DNA of 9,044 nt from Dehalococcoidia bacterium (lineage in GTDB: Bacteria; Chloroflexota; Dehalococcoidia; Dehalococcoidales; RBG-16-60-22), in contig JAUWLN010000069.1 of NCBI GenBank assembly GCA_030613665.1, positions 1 through 9,044 of the forward strand, read 5' to 3'. Below, piece by piece: positions 1 through 6,456 of the stretch; positions within the stretch are counted from its first letter, which is position 1, and the number at the start of each line of letters is the position of its first letter. Below the pieces are notes generated by a model. It did not search any database and was not told the origin of the DNA. It was given only the letters and a program-made list of their open reading frames with translations. Both the position numbers and the translations under genes were made by a program.

Positions 1-12
1 GTATCTTGCCAT
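1..12 (-). CDS. rpsD: 30S ribosomal protein S4, first four codons only
   Basis: Only the start of the gene is in the window: an ATG at 12-10 followed by codons for Ala, Arg and Tyr, giving M-A-R-Y, the usual N-terminus of bacterial S4. A purine-rich Shine-Dalgarno sequence (GAGAGGA) lies just upstream, in the 12-nt gap after rpsK. Position supports the call, since rpsD follows rpsK in the alpha operon of many bacteria. S4 binds 16S rRNA early in assembly of the small subunit. Four residues alone cannot prove identity, so the call rests on the combination of motif, ribosome binding site and gene order. Confidence 0.82.
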
Positions 13-24
13 TTTTCCTCTCTT

Positions 25-420
25 CTACACTCGTCGTCGTTTGGGTGGGCGGCAGCCGTTATGGGGGAGGGGGGTAACATCTTTGATGCCCGTAATATAC
101 AACCCTGAACTTTGCAGGGAGCGGACGGCTGCCTCGCGACCGCTGCCCGGGCCCTTCACGTAGACCTCAACCTGGCGCAGGCCGTGCATCATAGCTTTAC
201 GTACCGCCTCGCGAGCTGCCATCTGAGCGGCGTAGGGAGTACCCTTGCGGGAGCCCTTGAAACCGGAAGTGCCGGAACTTCCCCAGGCAATTACGTTGCC
301 CTGGGGGTCGGTAATGGTAACGATGGTATTATTGAACGTGGATTGGATATAGGCTCTTCCCGCCGGGATATTCTTACGTTCTCGCCTTCTTGTTCTCGCT
401 CCTCGCTTCTTCTGGGCCAT
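25..420 (-). CDS. rpsK: 30S ribosomal protein S11
   Basis: S11 is a small-subunit platform protein that contacts 16S rRNA near the E site and helps hold mRNA upstream of the P site. The 131-residue product has the normal family length. The basic N-terminus (residues 1-17) is followed by the conserved core with AYIQSTFNNTIVT at 23-35, GFKGSRKGTPYAAQ at 53-66, the signature stretch LRQVEVYVKGPGSGRE at 81-96, and the invariant end DVTPLPHNGCRPPKRRR at 114-130. The ATG start is preceded by a strong Shine-Dalgarno sequence, AAGGAG, in the 17-nt gap after rpsM. The neighbours rpsM upstream and rpsD downstream are the standard alpha-operon partners. Nothing is truncated or unusual. Confidence 0.98.
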   Translation of the reverse strand: MAQKKRGARTRRRERKNIPAGRAYIQSTFNNTIVTITDPQGNVIAWGSSGTSGFKGSRKGTPYAAQMAAREAVRKAMMHGLRQVEVYVKGPGSGREAAVRSLQSSGLYITGIKDVTPLPHNGCRPPKRRRV

Positions 421-437
421 AGGATACTCCTTATTTA

Positions 438-827
438 TTACTTCTTAGCCATGCCTCTTCGCTGGCCTCTGCCAGCCACCGTCCTGCGTTCACCACGCCG
501 GGCGCGGGCATTGGTTCGGGTACGCTGTCCCCTCGCCGGCAGGTTATGGCGGTGCCGGCTGCCGCGGTAGCTGCCGATTTCGATGAGGCGCTTGATGTTC
601 AGTTGAACCTCGCGCCTGAGTTCACCTTCTACTCTATATTGCTTGTCAATAACCTCGCGGAGACGGTTGACCTCATCTTCAGTAAGCTCGCTCACCTTGG
701 TGTCCGGATTGACGTTGAGCTGACTCAGAATCCTGCGGCTCAGGTGAGGGCCAATGCCGTAAATATACTGCATGGATATCCATACGTGCTTGTCTCTCGG
801 TATGTCAACTCCAGCAATTCGTGCCAT
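438..827 (-). CDS. rpsM: 30S ribosomal protein S13
   Basis: S13 sits in the head of the small subunit, contacts L5 across the subunit bridge and reaches the P-site tRNA with its basic C-terminal tail. The 129-residue product starts MARIAGVDIPRDK, typical of the family, has the helix-two-turn-helix GIG motif at 24-26, and carries the signature GSYRGSRHRHNLPARGQRT at 86-104 followed by a lysine- and arginine-rich tail ending in KK. The ATG is preceded by AAGGAGA overlapping the rpmJ stop codon, with only 12 nt between the genes. In E. coli the region before rpsM holds the S4-binding pseudoknot that controls the alpha operon; here a separate leader has no room, so such control is unlikely at this site. 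Confidence 0.98.
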   Translation of the reverse strand: MARIAGVDIPRDKHVWISMQYIYGIGPHLSRRILSQLNVNPDTKVSELTEDEVNRLREVIDKQYRVEGELRREVQLNIKRLIEIGSYRGSRHRHNLPARGQRTRTNARARRGERRTVAGRGQRRGMAKK

Positions 828-839
828 GCTACTGTCTCC

Positions 840-953
840 TTATCCCTGGCGCTGTTTGTGCTTCGGATTGGAGCAGATGACTCTGACCACCCCGTGCCGT
901 TTCACCACCTTGCACTTGTCACAGCGTACTTTCGCTGATGCTTTAACTTTCAT
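840..953 (-). CDS. rpmJ: 50S ribosomal protein L36, zinc-binding form
   Basis: This is a 37-residue gene, easily missed because of its size. The product begins MKVKASAKVRCDKCK and ends PKHKQRQG, matching the L36 family in length and at nearly every conserved position. The zinc ribbon is complete, with Cys11, Cys14, Cys27 and His32 (CxxC-x12-C-x4-H), so this is the metal-binding paralogue type rather than the cysteine-free form made under zinc limitation. L36 is a late-assembling protein that binds 23S rRNA near the base of the stalk. The ATG at 953 has AGGGAT about ten bases upstream in the 20-nt gap after infA. The TAA stop overlaps the Shine-Dalgarno sequence of rpsM, so translation of the two is probably coupled. 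Confidence 0.97.
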   Translation of the reverse strand: MKVKASAKVRCDKCKVVKRHGVVRVICSNPKHKQRQG

Positions 954-973
954 GATATTATATCCCTAAAACC

Positions 974-1192
974 TTACTTAAACCGGTAGACTATCCGGCC
1001 ACGACCGAGGTCGTACGGCGACAGTTCCACCAGCACCTTGTCTCCGGGCAGAACCCGGATGTAGTGCATACGTATCTTGCCGGAGATATGGGCCAGCACG
1101 GCGTGCCCATTCGCCAGCTCAACGCGAAACATCGCATTCGGTAGCGCTTCCAATACCGTTCCCTCTACTTCAATCGTCTCTTTCTTAGGCAT
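974..1192 (-). CDS. infA: translation initiation factor IF-1
   Basis: IF-1 binds the A site of the 30S subunit during initiation and works with IF-2 and IF-3. The 72-residue product is a single OB-fold domain of exactly the usual length. Family features include EVEGTVLEALPNAMFRVEL at 8-26, the HISGKIRMHYIRVLPGDKV stretch at 35-53 that contacts rRNA, and SPYDLGRGRIVYR at 58-70. The ATG start gives the normal MPKKETIEVEG N-terminus, but there is no strong Shine-Dalgarno sequence before it, and the map stop codon is only 4 nt upstream. Expression may therefore depend on ribosomes finishing map. The location between map and rpmJ is the common one in Gram-positive and related cluster layouts. Confidence 0.98.
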   Translation of the reverse strand: MPKKETIEVEGTVLEALPNAMFRVELANGHAVLAHISGKIRMHYIRVLPGDKVLVELSPYDLGRGRIVYRFK

Positions 1193-1196
1193 GTAT

Positions 1197-1949
1197 TTAC
1201 TTGGTTAGAACCTCCGCTTCGCCGCCAGTAATGGCGATGGTATGTTCAAAGTGTGCGGAAAGGCTATTATCATATGTGCAGACGGTCCACTGGTCGTCGC
1301 CAACACGTGTGCGCCAGTCGCCGGCATTCACCATCGGTTCGAGGGCAAGGGTCATTCCTTTTTTCAGTACCGGTCCCGAGTCAGGCAGGCCGAAATTTGG
1401 TATCTGCGGCTCTTCATGCATGTCGTGGCCGATGCCATGACCCGTGTACTCCCGAACGACTTTGTAACCATTTCTCTGATGCTCGACATAGTCTTGAATG
1501 GCGTATGAAACATCGCCGAGCTTTGCTCCCGCATAAGCGGCTTTAATCCCGGCTTCCAGGGCGCCCCTGGTTGTTTCAATTAGCTCTTTGGCTTCTCTAC
1601 TTATCTTACCCACACCGACGGTTACCGCGGCATCACCCTGAAAACCGCCGAAAATGGCACCGAAGTCAAGGGATACAACATCGCCATCGCGCAGCACCCG
1701 CTTTCCCGGTATGCCGTGTACTATCTCTTCGTTTATGGAGACGCAGAGGTTGGCCGGAAAGCCGCGGTAGCCCTTGAATGATGCTTTGGCGCCACGTTTT
1801 TCCAGCTCTCTGGCGGCTATGATATCCAGTTCTTTCGTTTCCATTCCCGGTCCGATTTGCTCCACAATTGTTTTTAGTATCATCGCGACGATTCTGCCAG
1901 CCTGGCGCATGGCCGCGATTTCATCTTCAGTTTTAATGATAATTGTCAT
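1197..1949 (-). CDS. map: type I methionine aminopeptidase
   Basis: The enzyme removes the N-terminal methionine from new proteins when the second residue is small. The 250-residue product is the short bacterial type I form with no SH3-binding zinc-finger extension. All five metal ligands are present: Asp95 (in VVSLDFGA), Asp106, His171 (in TGHGIGHDMHEEP), Glu204 (in LALEPM) and Glu235 (in SAHFEHT). The catalytic-site histidines His78 (VHGIP) and His178 are also present, so an active enzyme is expected. The ATG overlaps the adk TGA as ATGA, a 4-nt overlap typical of translational coupling. The nearest Shine-Dalgarno-like GGAG is about 14 nt upstream, which is rather far. The start fits the family N-terminus (IKTEDEIAAMRQAG). 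Confidence 0.98.
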   Translation of the reverse strand: MTIIIKTEDEIAAMRQAGRIVAMILKTIVEQIGPGMETKELDIIAARELEKRGAKASFKGYRGFPANLCVSINEEIVHGIPGKRVLRDGDVVSLDFGAIFGGFQGDAAVTVGVGKISREAKELIETTRGALEAGIKAAYAGAKLGDVSYAIQDYVEHQRNGYKVVREYTGHGIGHDMHEEPQIPNFGLPDSGPVLKKGMTLALEPMVNAGDWRTRVGDDQWTVCTYDNSLSAHFEHTIAITGGEAEVLTK

Positions 1950-2611
1950 CGAGCGACCAGTTTCTCCGTGGGAAGGGCGGCCACGATTCTTCGTGTTACC
2001 TCTTCCACGCTGCCTTCTCCTTCAACTGTCATCAGTGTGCCCTGACGGCGGTAGTAATCGATGAGGGGTGCCGTCTCGGCAAAGTATACGCTGAGTCTTT
2101 TTTTAACCGTTTCCGGTTTATCATCGGGGCGCTGGTAAAGCTCACCCCCGCATTTATCGCATTTACCCTCCACTTTGGGGAGGGAATTTACCGTATTGTA
2201 CACCGCCTGGCACTGTCGGCAGAGCCAGCGGCCGCTCAACCTTTTTACCAGTTCTTCTTCCGATACCTCGATGTAGACAACTTTATCAATTGTTTTCCCC
2301 CGCGCGCCTACAGCGCCGTCCAGTGCTTCCGCCTGCGGCAGGTTGCGGGGGAAGCCATCCAGAATGACCCCGTTTTCGCCATCGGTAGCGGACAGCCGTT
2401 CCATGACCATTTGTATGGTTATCTCGTCGGGAACCAGTGCCCCTTTTTCCATATAGGCCTTCACCTGTTTCCCCAGTTCCGTTCCCTGTTCCAGTGCCTG
2501 ACGGAAGAGGTCGCCGGACGAAATATGAACCATATTCAATTTTTGGGCGACCATCGAGGCCTGCGTTCCTTTGCCGGCCCCGGGTGCTCCCACAAAAACT
2601 ATATTATACAA
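1946..2611 (-). CDS. adk: adenylate kinase, zinc-binding LID type
   Basis: Adenylate kinase interconverts ATP plus AMP with two ADP and sets the cell's adenylate energy balance. The 221-residue product has the P-loop GAPGAGKGT at 8-16, the NMP-binding domain with SSGDLFR at 31-37, the signature DGFPR at 85-89, and the long LID domain. The LID carries Cys131, Cys134, Cys151 and Cys154, the structural zinc site seen in many Gram-positive and thermophile enzymes and absent from E. coli Adk. RPDDKPETVKKRL at 161-173 supplies conserved arginines. The start is TTG, not ATG: no ATG or GTG lies between the secY stop and the P-loop strand that would leave the fold intact, and GGGA lies 6 nt upstream. 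The secY stop is 9 nt away. Confidence 0.97.
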   Translation of the reverse strand: MYNIVFVGAPGAGKGTQASMVAQKLNMVHISSGDLFRQALEQGTELGKQVKAYMEKGALVPDEITIQMVMERLSATDGENGVILDGFPRNLPQAEALDGAVGARGKTIDKVVYIEVSEEELVKRLSGRWLCRQCQAVYNTVNSLPKVEGKCDKCGGELYQRPDDKPETVKKRLSVYFAETAPLIDYYRRQGTLMTVEGEGSVEEVTRRIVAALPTEKLVAR

Positions 2612-2631
2612 CTTTTATCCCTACCTGATAA
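2603..2631 (-). promoter_or_regulatory. possible internal promoter at the secY-adk junction
   Basis: On the minus strand a perfect -10 hexamer TATAAT (2608-2603) lies 17 nt downstream of TTATCA (2631-2626), which matches four of six bases of the sigma-70 -35 consensus TTGACA. Transcription would begin near 2596, inside adk after its TTG start, so such an RNA could serve map, infA and the genes beyond but not full-length adk. The hexamer also encodes Tyr-Asn of Adk, and the match could be chance. This is inference from sequence alone. Confidence 0.2.
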
Positions 2632-3931
2632 AGCCTTCGTATTTGCGCATCACAAGCTGCGCCTCAAGCTGTTTCATTGTGTCCAGTACCACGCCCACCA
2701 TAATGAGCAGTCCCAGGCTGGAGAGCTGTATGACCTGGATATTAGTTATATTCCGAGCCACAAAAGGCATGACCGCTATGCAGGCAAGGAACAGAGCCCC
2801 AGCCCAGGTGATGCGGTTGATAACACCTTGAAGGTAGCTCTGGGTGTTTTTGCCCGGTCGGATGCCGGGAATAAACCCTCCCTGCCGTTGCAGGACGCCG
2901 GGCAGGTCCTGTTGCTGGTAAATTACCATGGTGTAGAAGAACGCGAAGCCTACCGCCATCGCGAAGTAAAGTCCCCAGTAGAATAGCCCCATGGGCAGTG
3001 GGGCGCTGGGGTCAAACAGCTTCATGACCCAGTTGGCAAAGTTAGGGTCATTCGGGTTGGCAAAGTAACTGGCCACGATTCCCGGAAACAGGACAATCGA
3101 CATGGCAAAGATGAGCGGAATCATGCCGGCCGCGTTTACCCGGAGCGGAATATGAGTGGTCCCGGAATGGCGGTACATGCGCCCGCTACGGAATACGCTC
3201 TTGGCGTACTGTACCGGACTGCGGCGGTGTGCCTCGGTAAAGATGACGATAACCATGATGGTTAGGACCACCATAAGCAAGTAGGCGGTCAGGCCAACAA
3301 AATTCTCTTTGGCCAGGAAGCCCTGCCCGACCATTTGCGGCAGCTGGGACACAATACCACCGAAAATAATTATGGATATACCGTTGCCGATGCCGTATTC
3401 CGTAATCAGCTCACCGAGCCATACCAGGAACAGGGTGCCGGCCACCATGGACAGCACCATCGTCGTCATTGCCAGAGGGTCCGCGCTGGATAGCACCCCC
3501 TCGCGTTGCAGGTAGACGAGCTGCCCGTAGCCCTGAACGGAGGCCAGGGGTACCACCAGCCAGTGGGTAATGAGATTTATCTTATTTCTCCCGGATTCAC
3601 CTTCCCGGGAGAGAGCTTGAAGTCGTGGTATCACCGGCACCAGAAGCATCATGATAATGGAAGCAGTAATGTAGGGATAGACGCCCATCGCGGCTATACT
3701 GAACTGCCTCATGGCGCCGCCGCTGAACATGTCCAGCATGCCGAGCAGGGCATTGCGTTCAAAAAGCGCCTGCAAAGCATTCTGGTCCACTCCCGGTATG
3801 GGCACATGAGCGATAAAGCGGAAGATGACCAGGATACTCACCGTGATAATGATGCGGCGCCTCAGGTCCGGCAGGCTGAAGGCGTCCATCATGGCCTGGA
3901 CGAGGCGCGGCTTACTTGGCCTGGCCCGCAT
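2621..3931 (-). CDS. secY: preprotein translocase subunit SecY
   Basis: SecY forms the protein-conducting channel of the Sec translocon in the cytoplasmic membrane, working with SecE, SecG, SecA and translating ribosomes. The 436-residue product has the usual length and about ten hydrophobic segments, the first near 27-45 (IIITVSILVIFRF). Family landmarks include the HVPIPGVD stretch at 42-49 after the first membrane segment, the plug region around 60-80, LGELITEYGIGNGISI at 172-187, IPLRVNAAGMIPLIFA at 261-276, GGFIPGIRPG at 351-360, and the C-terminal cytosolic tail ending RKYEGFIR. The start at 3931 overlaps rplO by 20 nt but has a near-perfect AGGAGGTG six bases before it; Met14 and Met15 are weaker alternatives without such a site. 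rplO just before secY is the classic spc arrangement. Confidence 0.98.
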   Translation of the reverse strand: MRARPSKPRLVQAMMDAFSLPDLRRRIIITVSILVIFRFIAHVPIPGVDQNALQALFERNALLGMLDMFSGGAMRQFSIAAMGVYPYITASIIMMLLVPVIPRLQALSREGESGRNKINLITHWLVVPLASVQGYGQLVYLQREGVLSSADPLAMTTMVLSMVAGTLFLVWLGELITEYGIGNGISIIIFGGIVSQLPQMVGQGFLAKENFVGLTAYLLMVVLTIMVIVIFTEAHRRSPVQYAKSVFRSGRMYRHSGTTHIPLRVNAAGMIPLIFAMSIVLFPGIVASYFANPNDPNFANWVMKLFDPSAPLPMGLFYWGLYFAMAVGFAFFYTMVIYQQQDLPGVLQRQGGFIPGIRPGKNTQSYLQGVINRITWAGALFLACIAVMPFVARNITNIQVIQLSSLGLLIMVGVVLDTMKQLEAQLVMRKYEGFIR

Positions 3932-4376
3932 GGTCCACCTCCTCGACTTTACCGCCGGCAGCCTCTATCTTGGTTTTCGCAGCCGTGGAAAACTTGTTTG
4001 CCTTGACGGTAATCGCGTGACCGACCTCTCCATTGGCCAGAATTTTAACAGGATGTTTTAGCGTTTTCACCAGACCAGCAGCGTGAAGCTTTTCGGGCGT
4101 GACCTCACTGCCCTCAGCGAACGCATTCAGCTTGGCCACATTAACAATGCTGTATTCCTTGCGGAAAATGTTGACAAAGCCGCGCTTACGGGGCAGGCGT
4201 TTTATCAAGGGCAGCTGACCGCCCTCGAAGCCCGGCCGCATCTTGCCACCACTGCGGGACTTCTGGCCGTTCAGGCCGCGCCCGGCATAGGTGCCGTGGC
4301 CACTGGCATTGCCGCGTCCCACCCTCTTCCGCTCTTTCCTGGAAGACGGTGGTGGTGCGATGTCATTTTGCCTCAT
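3912..4376 (-). CDS. rplO: 50S ribosomal protein L15
   Basis: L15 binds 23S rRNA in the middle of the large subunit and joins late in assembly. The 154-residue product shows the long glycine- and basic-rich N-terminal extension typical of the family (RKRVGRGNASGHGTYAGRG at 16-34, then GQKSRSGG and GFEGGQLPL at 49-57), followed by the globular domain with LPRKRGF at 61-67 and a C-terminal region ending near GGKVE at 141-145. The ATG start is preceded by GGTGGAGGAAG, a strong Shine-Dalgarno sequence. The gene overlaps rpmD by 14 nt upstream and secY by 20 nt downstream, in different frames, so it forms the middle of a tightly coupled group. Confidence 0.97.
   Translation of the reverse strand: MRQNDIAPPPSSRKERKRVGRGNASGHGTYAGRGLNGQKSRSGGKMRPGFEGGQLPLIKRLPRKRGFVNIFRKEYSIVNVAKLNAFAEGSEVTPEKLHAAGLVKTLKHPVKILANGEVGHAITVKANKFSTAAKTKIEAAGGKVEEVDHAGQAK
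3936..3943 (-). promoter_or_regulatory. strong ribosome binding site for secY inside rplO
   Basis: AGGAGGTG on the minus strand lies within the 3' end of rplO, with 6 nt between AGGAGG and the secY ATG at 3931. It is among the best Shine-Dalgarno matches in the window and favours this start over Met14 or Met15 of SecY, even though the choice makes secY overlap rplO by 20 nt. Confidence 0.75.
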
Positions 4377-4554
4377 TTGCTTCCTCCACCTTGACGAGAT
4401 GTCTTACTTTATTAATCATACCCCTCAGGGACATAGAGTCATCATGAGTGACGCTCTGGTTCAGCCGGTGAAAACCGAGCGTGTCCAGCGTGCGTTTCTG
4501 CGATTTATTATAGCCGATGGCGCTTTTTATCCAGGTAATGCGCAGTTTAGCCAC
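4363..4554 (-). CDS. rpmD: 50S ribosomal protein L30
   Basis: L30 is a small protein of the large subunit, found in most but not all bacteria. The 63-residue product has the family pattern: a first strand with KLRITWIKSAIG at 3-14, KRTLDTLGFHRLNQSV at 20-35 (the usual TL..LGL..... segment) and a C-terminal helix with RGMINKVRHLVKVEE at 44-58. The start codon is GTG at 4554-4552 and lies inside the end of rpsE, an 8-nt overlap. GGGGAGG with 9 nt spacing supports it, and no ATG is available that keeps the conserved N-terminal strand. The downstream end overlaps rplO by 14 nt. The order rpsE-rpmD-rplO is the standard spc order. Confidence 0.96.
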   Translation of the reverse strand: MAKLRITWIKSAIGYNKSQKRTLDTLGFHRLNQSVTHDDSMSLRGMINKVRHLVKVEEANEAK

Positions 4555-5083
4555 CTGATTTTGCCTCCCCTTCAGTGACTGTTGCCTTGCGCCGGGCGAC
4601 CTCTTCCTTCGGGTCTTTGAGCTGGCTGAGGCCGAACATGGTTGCCTTGGCCACGTTGATATGGTTGTCGCTGCCCAGTGACTTGGTCAAAATATCCTTG
4701 ATGCCGCAGGCCTCAAGTACGGCACGAACGCTCCCGCCGGCAATCACACCGGTGCCCGGATTGGCCGGTTTGAGCAGTACTCTGGCGGCACCGAACTCGG
4801 CGATGATTTCATGTGGTATGGTACCACCGGCCATAGGAACCTTTATCAGGTTTTTCTTGGCGGCGACCCCGCCCTTGTTTATCGCGGCTGGTACCTCATT
4901 GGCTTTGCCGATTCCCAGCCCAACGTGACCGTTGCCATCGCCGGTGACCACCAGTGCGCTGAAGCGGAGGCGTTTTCCTCCCTTCATTACCTTGGCCACA
5001 CGGTTGATATACATGAGACGGTCATTCAGAGCCAGGTCGGCAGCGTCTATTCGGCTAATCATTTGTTGATATTGTTCGGCCAT
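4547..5083 (-). CDS. rpsE: 30S ribosomal protein S5
   Basis: S5 lies at the mRNA entry side of the 30S subunit and contributes to decoding accuracy and mRNA unwinding. The 178-residue product has an N-terminal double-stranded-RNA-binding-like domain with the signature GGKRLRFSALVVTGDGNGHVG at about 35-55 and IGKANEVPAAI at 58-68, followed by the C-terminal domain with PHEI at 90-93 and GTGVIAGGSVRAVLEACGI at 110-128. The end, from about 155, is charged and variable as is common. The ATG has AAAGGA upstream in the 12-nt gap after rplR. The TAA lies inside the start of rpmD, whose Shine-Dalgarno sequence is within the last rpsE codons, so rpmD translation is likely coupled to S5. Confidence 0.98.
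   Translation of the reverse strand: MAEQYQQMISRIDAADLALNDRLMYINRVAKVMKGGKRLRFSALVVTGDGNGHVGLGIGKANEVPAAINKGGVAAKKNLIKVPMAGGTIPHEIIAEFGAARVLLKPANPGTGVIAGGSVRAVLEACGIKDILTKSLGSDNHINVAKATMFGLSQLKDPKEEVARRKATVTEGEAKSGG
4564..4570 (-). promoter_or_regulatory. ribosome binding site supporting the GTG start of rpmD
   Basis: GGGGAGG on the minus strand lies inside the last codons of rpsE, 9 nt before the GTG at 4554. It supports GTG as the true rpmD start despite the overlap with rpsE. Confidence 0.65.
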
Positions 5084-5095
5084 TTCAATATTCCT

Positions 5096-5461
5096 TTAAA
5101 ATTTCAGGCCACCTTGCCGGGCTGCCTCGGCCAGGGCTTTTACCCTGCCGTGATACTTGTAGCCACCCCGGTCGAAGGCGATCTCAGTAATGCCCTGGCT
5201 CAAAGCTCTTTTCGCAATCGCAGTGCCGGTTATTTCCGCCTGGCCTGATTTCGATTTGCCATCCATCTGAGCTTTGGTATCCGGGTCAAGGCTTGAGGCA
5301 GCAACCAGTGTATGCCCCTTTGTGTCATCGATGACCTGTGCGTAAATATGGCTCAGGCTGCGGAACACACAAAGTCGGGGCTTGTTCGGTGTACCCTTTA
5401 GTTGTGTCCTTACCCTTTGGTGTCGCTTATATCGTGCCGCTCTCGTTGTTTTTGTAGTCAT
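5096..5461 (-). CDS. rplR: 50S ribosomal protein L18
   Basis: L18 binds 5S rRNA with L5 and L25 and helps place it in the central protuberance. The 121-residue product has the usual basic N-terminus (RYKRHQRVRTQLKGT at 10-24), then the core with KPRLCVFRSLSHIYAQVIDD at 27-46, TLVAASSLD at 51-59, and the C-terminal motif FDRGGYKYHGRVKALAEAAR at 96-115 followed by GGLKF, all diagnostic of L18. The ATG is separated from the rplF stop by only 2 nt, and its Shine-Dalgarno sequence (GGAAAG) lies inside the end of rplF. Length and order (rplF-rplR-rpsE) are normal. Confidence 0.98.
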   Translation of the reverse strand: MTTKTTRAARYKRHQRVRTQLKGTPNKPRLCVFRSLSHIYAQVIDDTKGHTLVAASSLDPDTKAQMDGKSKSGQAEITGTAIAKRALSQGITEIAFDRGGYKYHGRVKALAEAARQGGLKF

Positions 5462-5463
5462 GG

Positions 5464-6015
5464 CTATTTCTTTCCGATAACCTTGCCGGCCTTACCCGGC
5501 TTGAGGTGAACTTTCTCTCCAGCATATCTAATCCCCTTGCCTTTGTAGGCATCAGGGGGGCGAATTTTCCGAATTCTGGCCGTCATCTCGCCAACCGTTT
5601 CCTTATCAATTCCGGCAACCGTGATACGGTTGTTACCCTCGACGGAAAAGGTGATGCCGGGCAGCGGTTCCACTTCAACGAGGTGGGAAAAACCGACGCG
5701 GAGCACCAGCTTTTCCCCGGCTTTTTCCGCACGGTAGCCCACGCCGACGATATCCAGTTGTTTTGCAAAGCCGTTGCTCACACCGGTCACCATATTATTG
5801 ATGAGGCTTCGTGTCAGACCATGCTGCGAGCGGTGTTCCGGGTTGTCGCTGGGCCTGGTCAATACTAACTTATTATCCTCCTCGGTAACGGATATCTCCG
5901 GGTTGATGACGCGGCTGAGTTCGCCTTTCGGGCCGGTCACTTTCACCTGGTTTTCCTTGATGGCTACCGTTACCCCCGAGGGTATGGCTATTGGCATTCG
6001 TCCTATTCTTGACAT
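5464..6015 (-). CDS. rplF: 50S ribosomal protein L6
   Basis: L6 binds 23S rRNA near the sarcin-ricin loop, where the translation GTPases dock. The 183-residue product has the two repeated RNA-recognition-like halves of the family. The first begins MSRIGRMPIAIPSGV and includes VKVTGPKGELS at 24-34; the second includes DIVGVGYRAE at 88-97 and the family signature PDAYKGKGIRYAGE at 154-167, with the C-terminal LKPGKAGK at 171-178. The ATG is preceded by CGGAGTGA in the 22-nt gap after rpsH, the largest gap in the window. The neighbours are rpsH upstream and rplR downstream. Confidence 0.98.
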   Translation of the reverse strand: MSRIGRMPIAIPSGVTVAIKENQVKVTGPKGELSRVINPEISVTEEDNKLVLTRPSDNPEHRSQHGLTRSLINNMVTGVSNGFAKQLDIVGVGYRAEKAGEKLVLRVGFSHLVEVEPLPGITFSVEGNNRITVAGIDKETVGEMTARIRKIRPPDAYKGKGIRYAGEKVHLKPGKAGKVIGKK

Positions 6016-6037
6016 GTGATGTCACTCCGATTTCTGA

Positions 6038-6436
6038 TTACCAGACAAAGCAAAGCAGTTCTCCTCCGATGCCCTGCCGCCAGGCTTGCTGTCCGGTCCT
6101 CACTCCCTTGGAGGTGGAGACGATGGCAATGCCCAGTCCGCTAAAGACGCGTGGTATTTCCTTCCCCCCGACATAAACCCTCAATCCGGGCTTGCTCACC
6201 CGTTTCATACCGTTTATCGCCGGCTTATTACGGTCATAGTATTTGAGCTGGACTTTAATCGCCCGCTGCGGCTTTTCCCGGATCACCTCATAGTCGGTGA
6301 TGAAGCCCTCTTCCTTCAGAATTCGGGCGATGGAGAGTTTCAGCCGTGATGATGGTACCAGCACCTGCTCGTGCTTGGCCATAATGGCGTTCCGTATTCT
6401 GGTTAGCATGTCGGCAATTGGGTCAGAAACAGTCAT
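6038..6436 (-). CDS. rpsH: 30S ribosomal protein S8
   Basis: S8 binds helix 21 of 16S rRNA and is an early central-domain assembly protein; in E. coli it also represses the spc operon. The 132-residue product has the expected length and motifs: DPIADMLTRIRNA at 5-17, the N-terminal RNA-binding half to about residue 65, then KRVSKPGLRVYV at 78-89 and the signature GLGIAIVSTSKGV at 100-112, with the family-like end GGELLCFVW. The frame stays open upstream as far as 6565, but that stretch overlaps rpsN and encodes no S8-like sequence. The ATG at 6436 gives the standard MTVSDPIADML start and has GAGGG six bases before it. Confidence 0.98.
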   Translation of the reverse strand: MTVSDPIADMLTRIRNAIMAKHEQVLVPSSRLKLSIARILKEEGFITDYEVIREKPQRAIKVQLKYYDRNKPAINGMKRVSKPGLRVYVGGKEIPRVFSGLGIAIVSTSKGVRTGQQAWRQGIGGELLCFVW

Positions 6437-6442
6437 ATTATT

Positions 6443-6447
6443 CCCTC
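6443..6447 (-). promoter_or_regulatory. ribosome binding site fixing the rpsH start
   Basis: GAGGG on the minus strand, 6 nt before the ATG at 6436, lies in the 20-nt gap after rpsN. It supports the short S8 form rather than a start up to 129 nt further upstream in the same open frame. Confidence 0.7.
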
Positions 6448-6456
6448 TGTTTTTTT

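Noticed and set aside
940..976. TATAAT in the infA-rpmJ gap on the minus strand as a possible promoter.
   Set aside because: No sequence resembling a -35 box lies at 15 to 18 nt spacing, and the AT-rich gap is only 20 nt.
1943..2986. A 347-codon open frame on the plus strand, opposite adk and the end of secY.
   Set aside because: It lies entirely antisense to two unmistakable conserved genes, the predicted protein has no recognisable motif, and GC-rich coding DNA often leaves an antisense frame open.
3506..4006. A 166-codon open frame on the plus strand, opposite secY and the end of rplO.
   Set aside because: It is antisense to conserved genes, and its composition looks like a shadow of the coding strand rather than a protein family.
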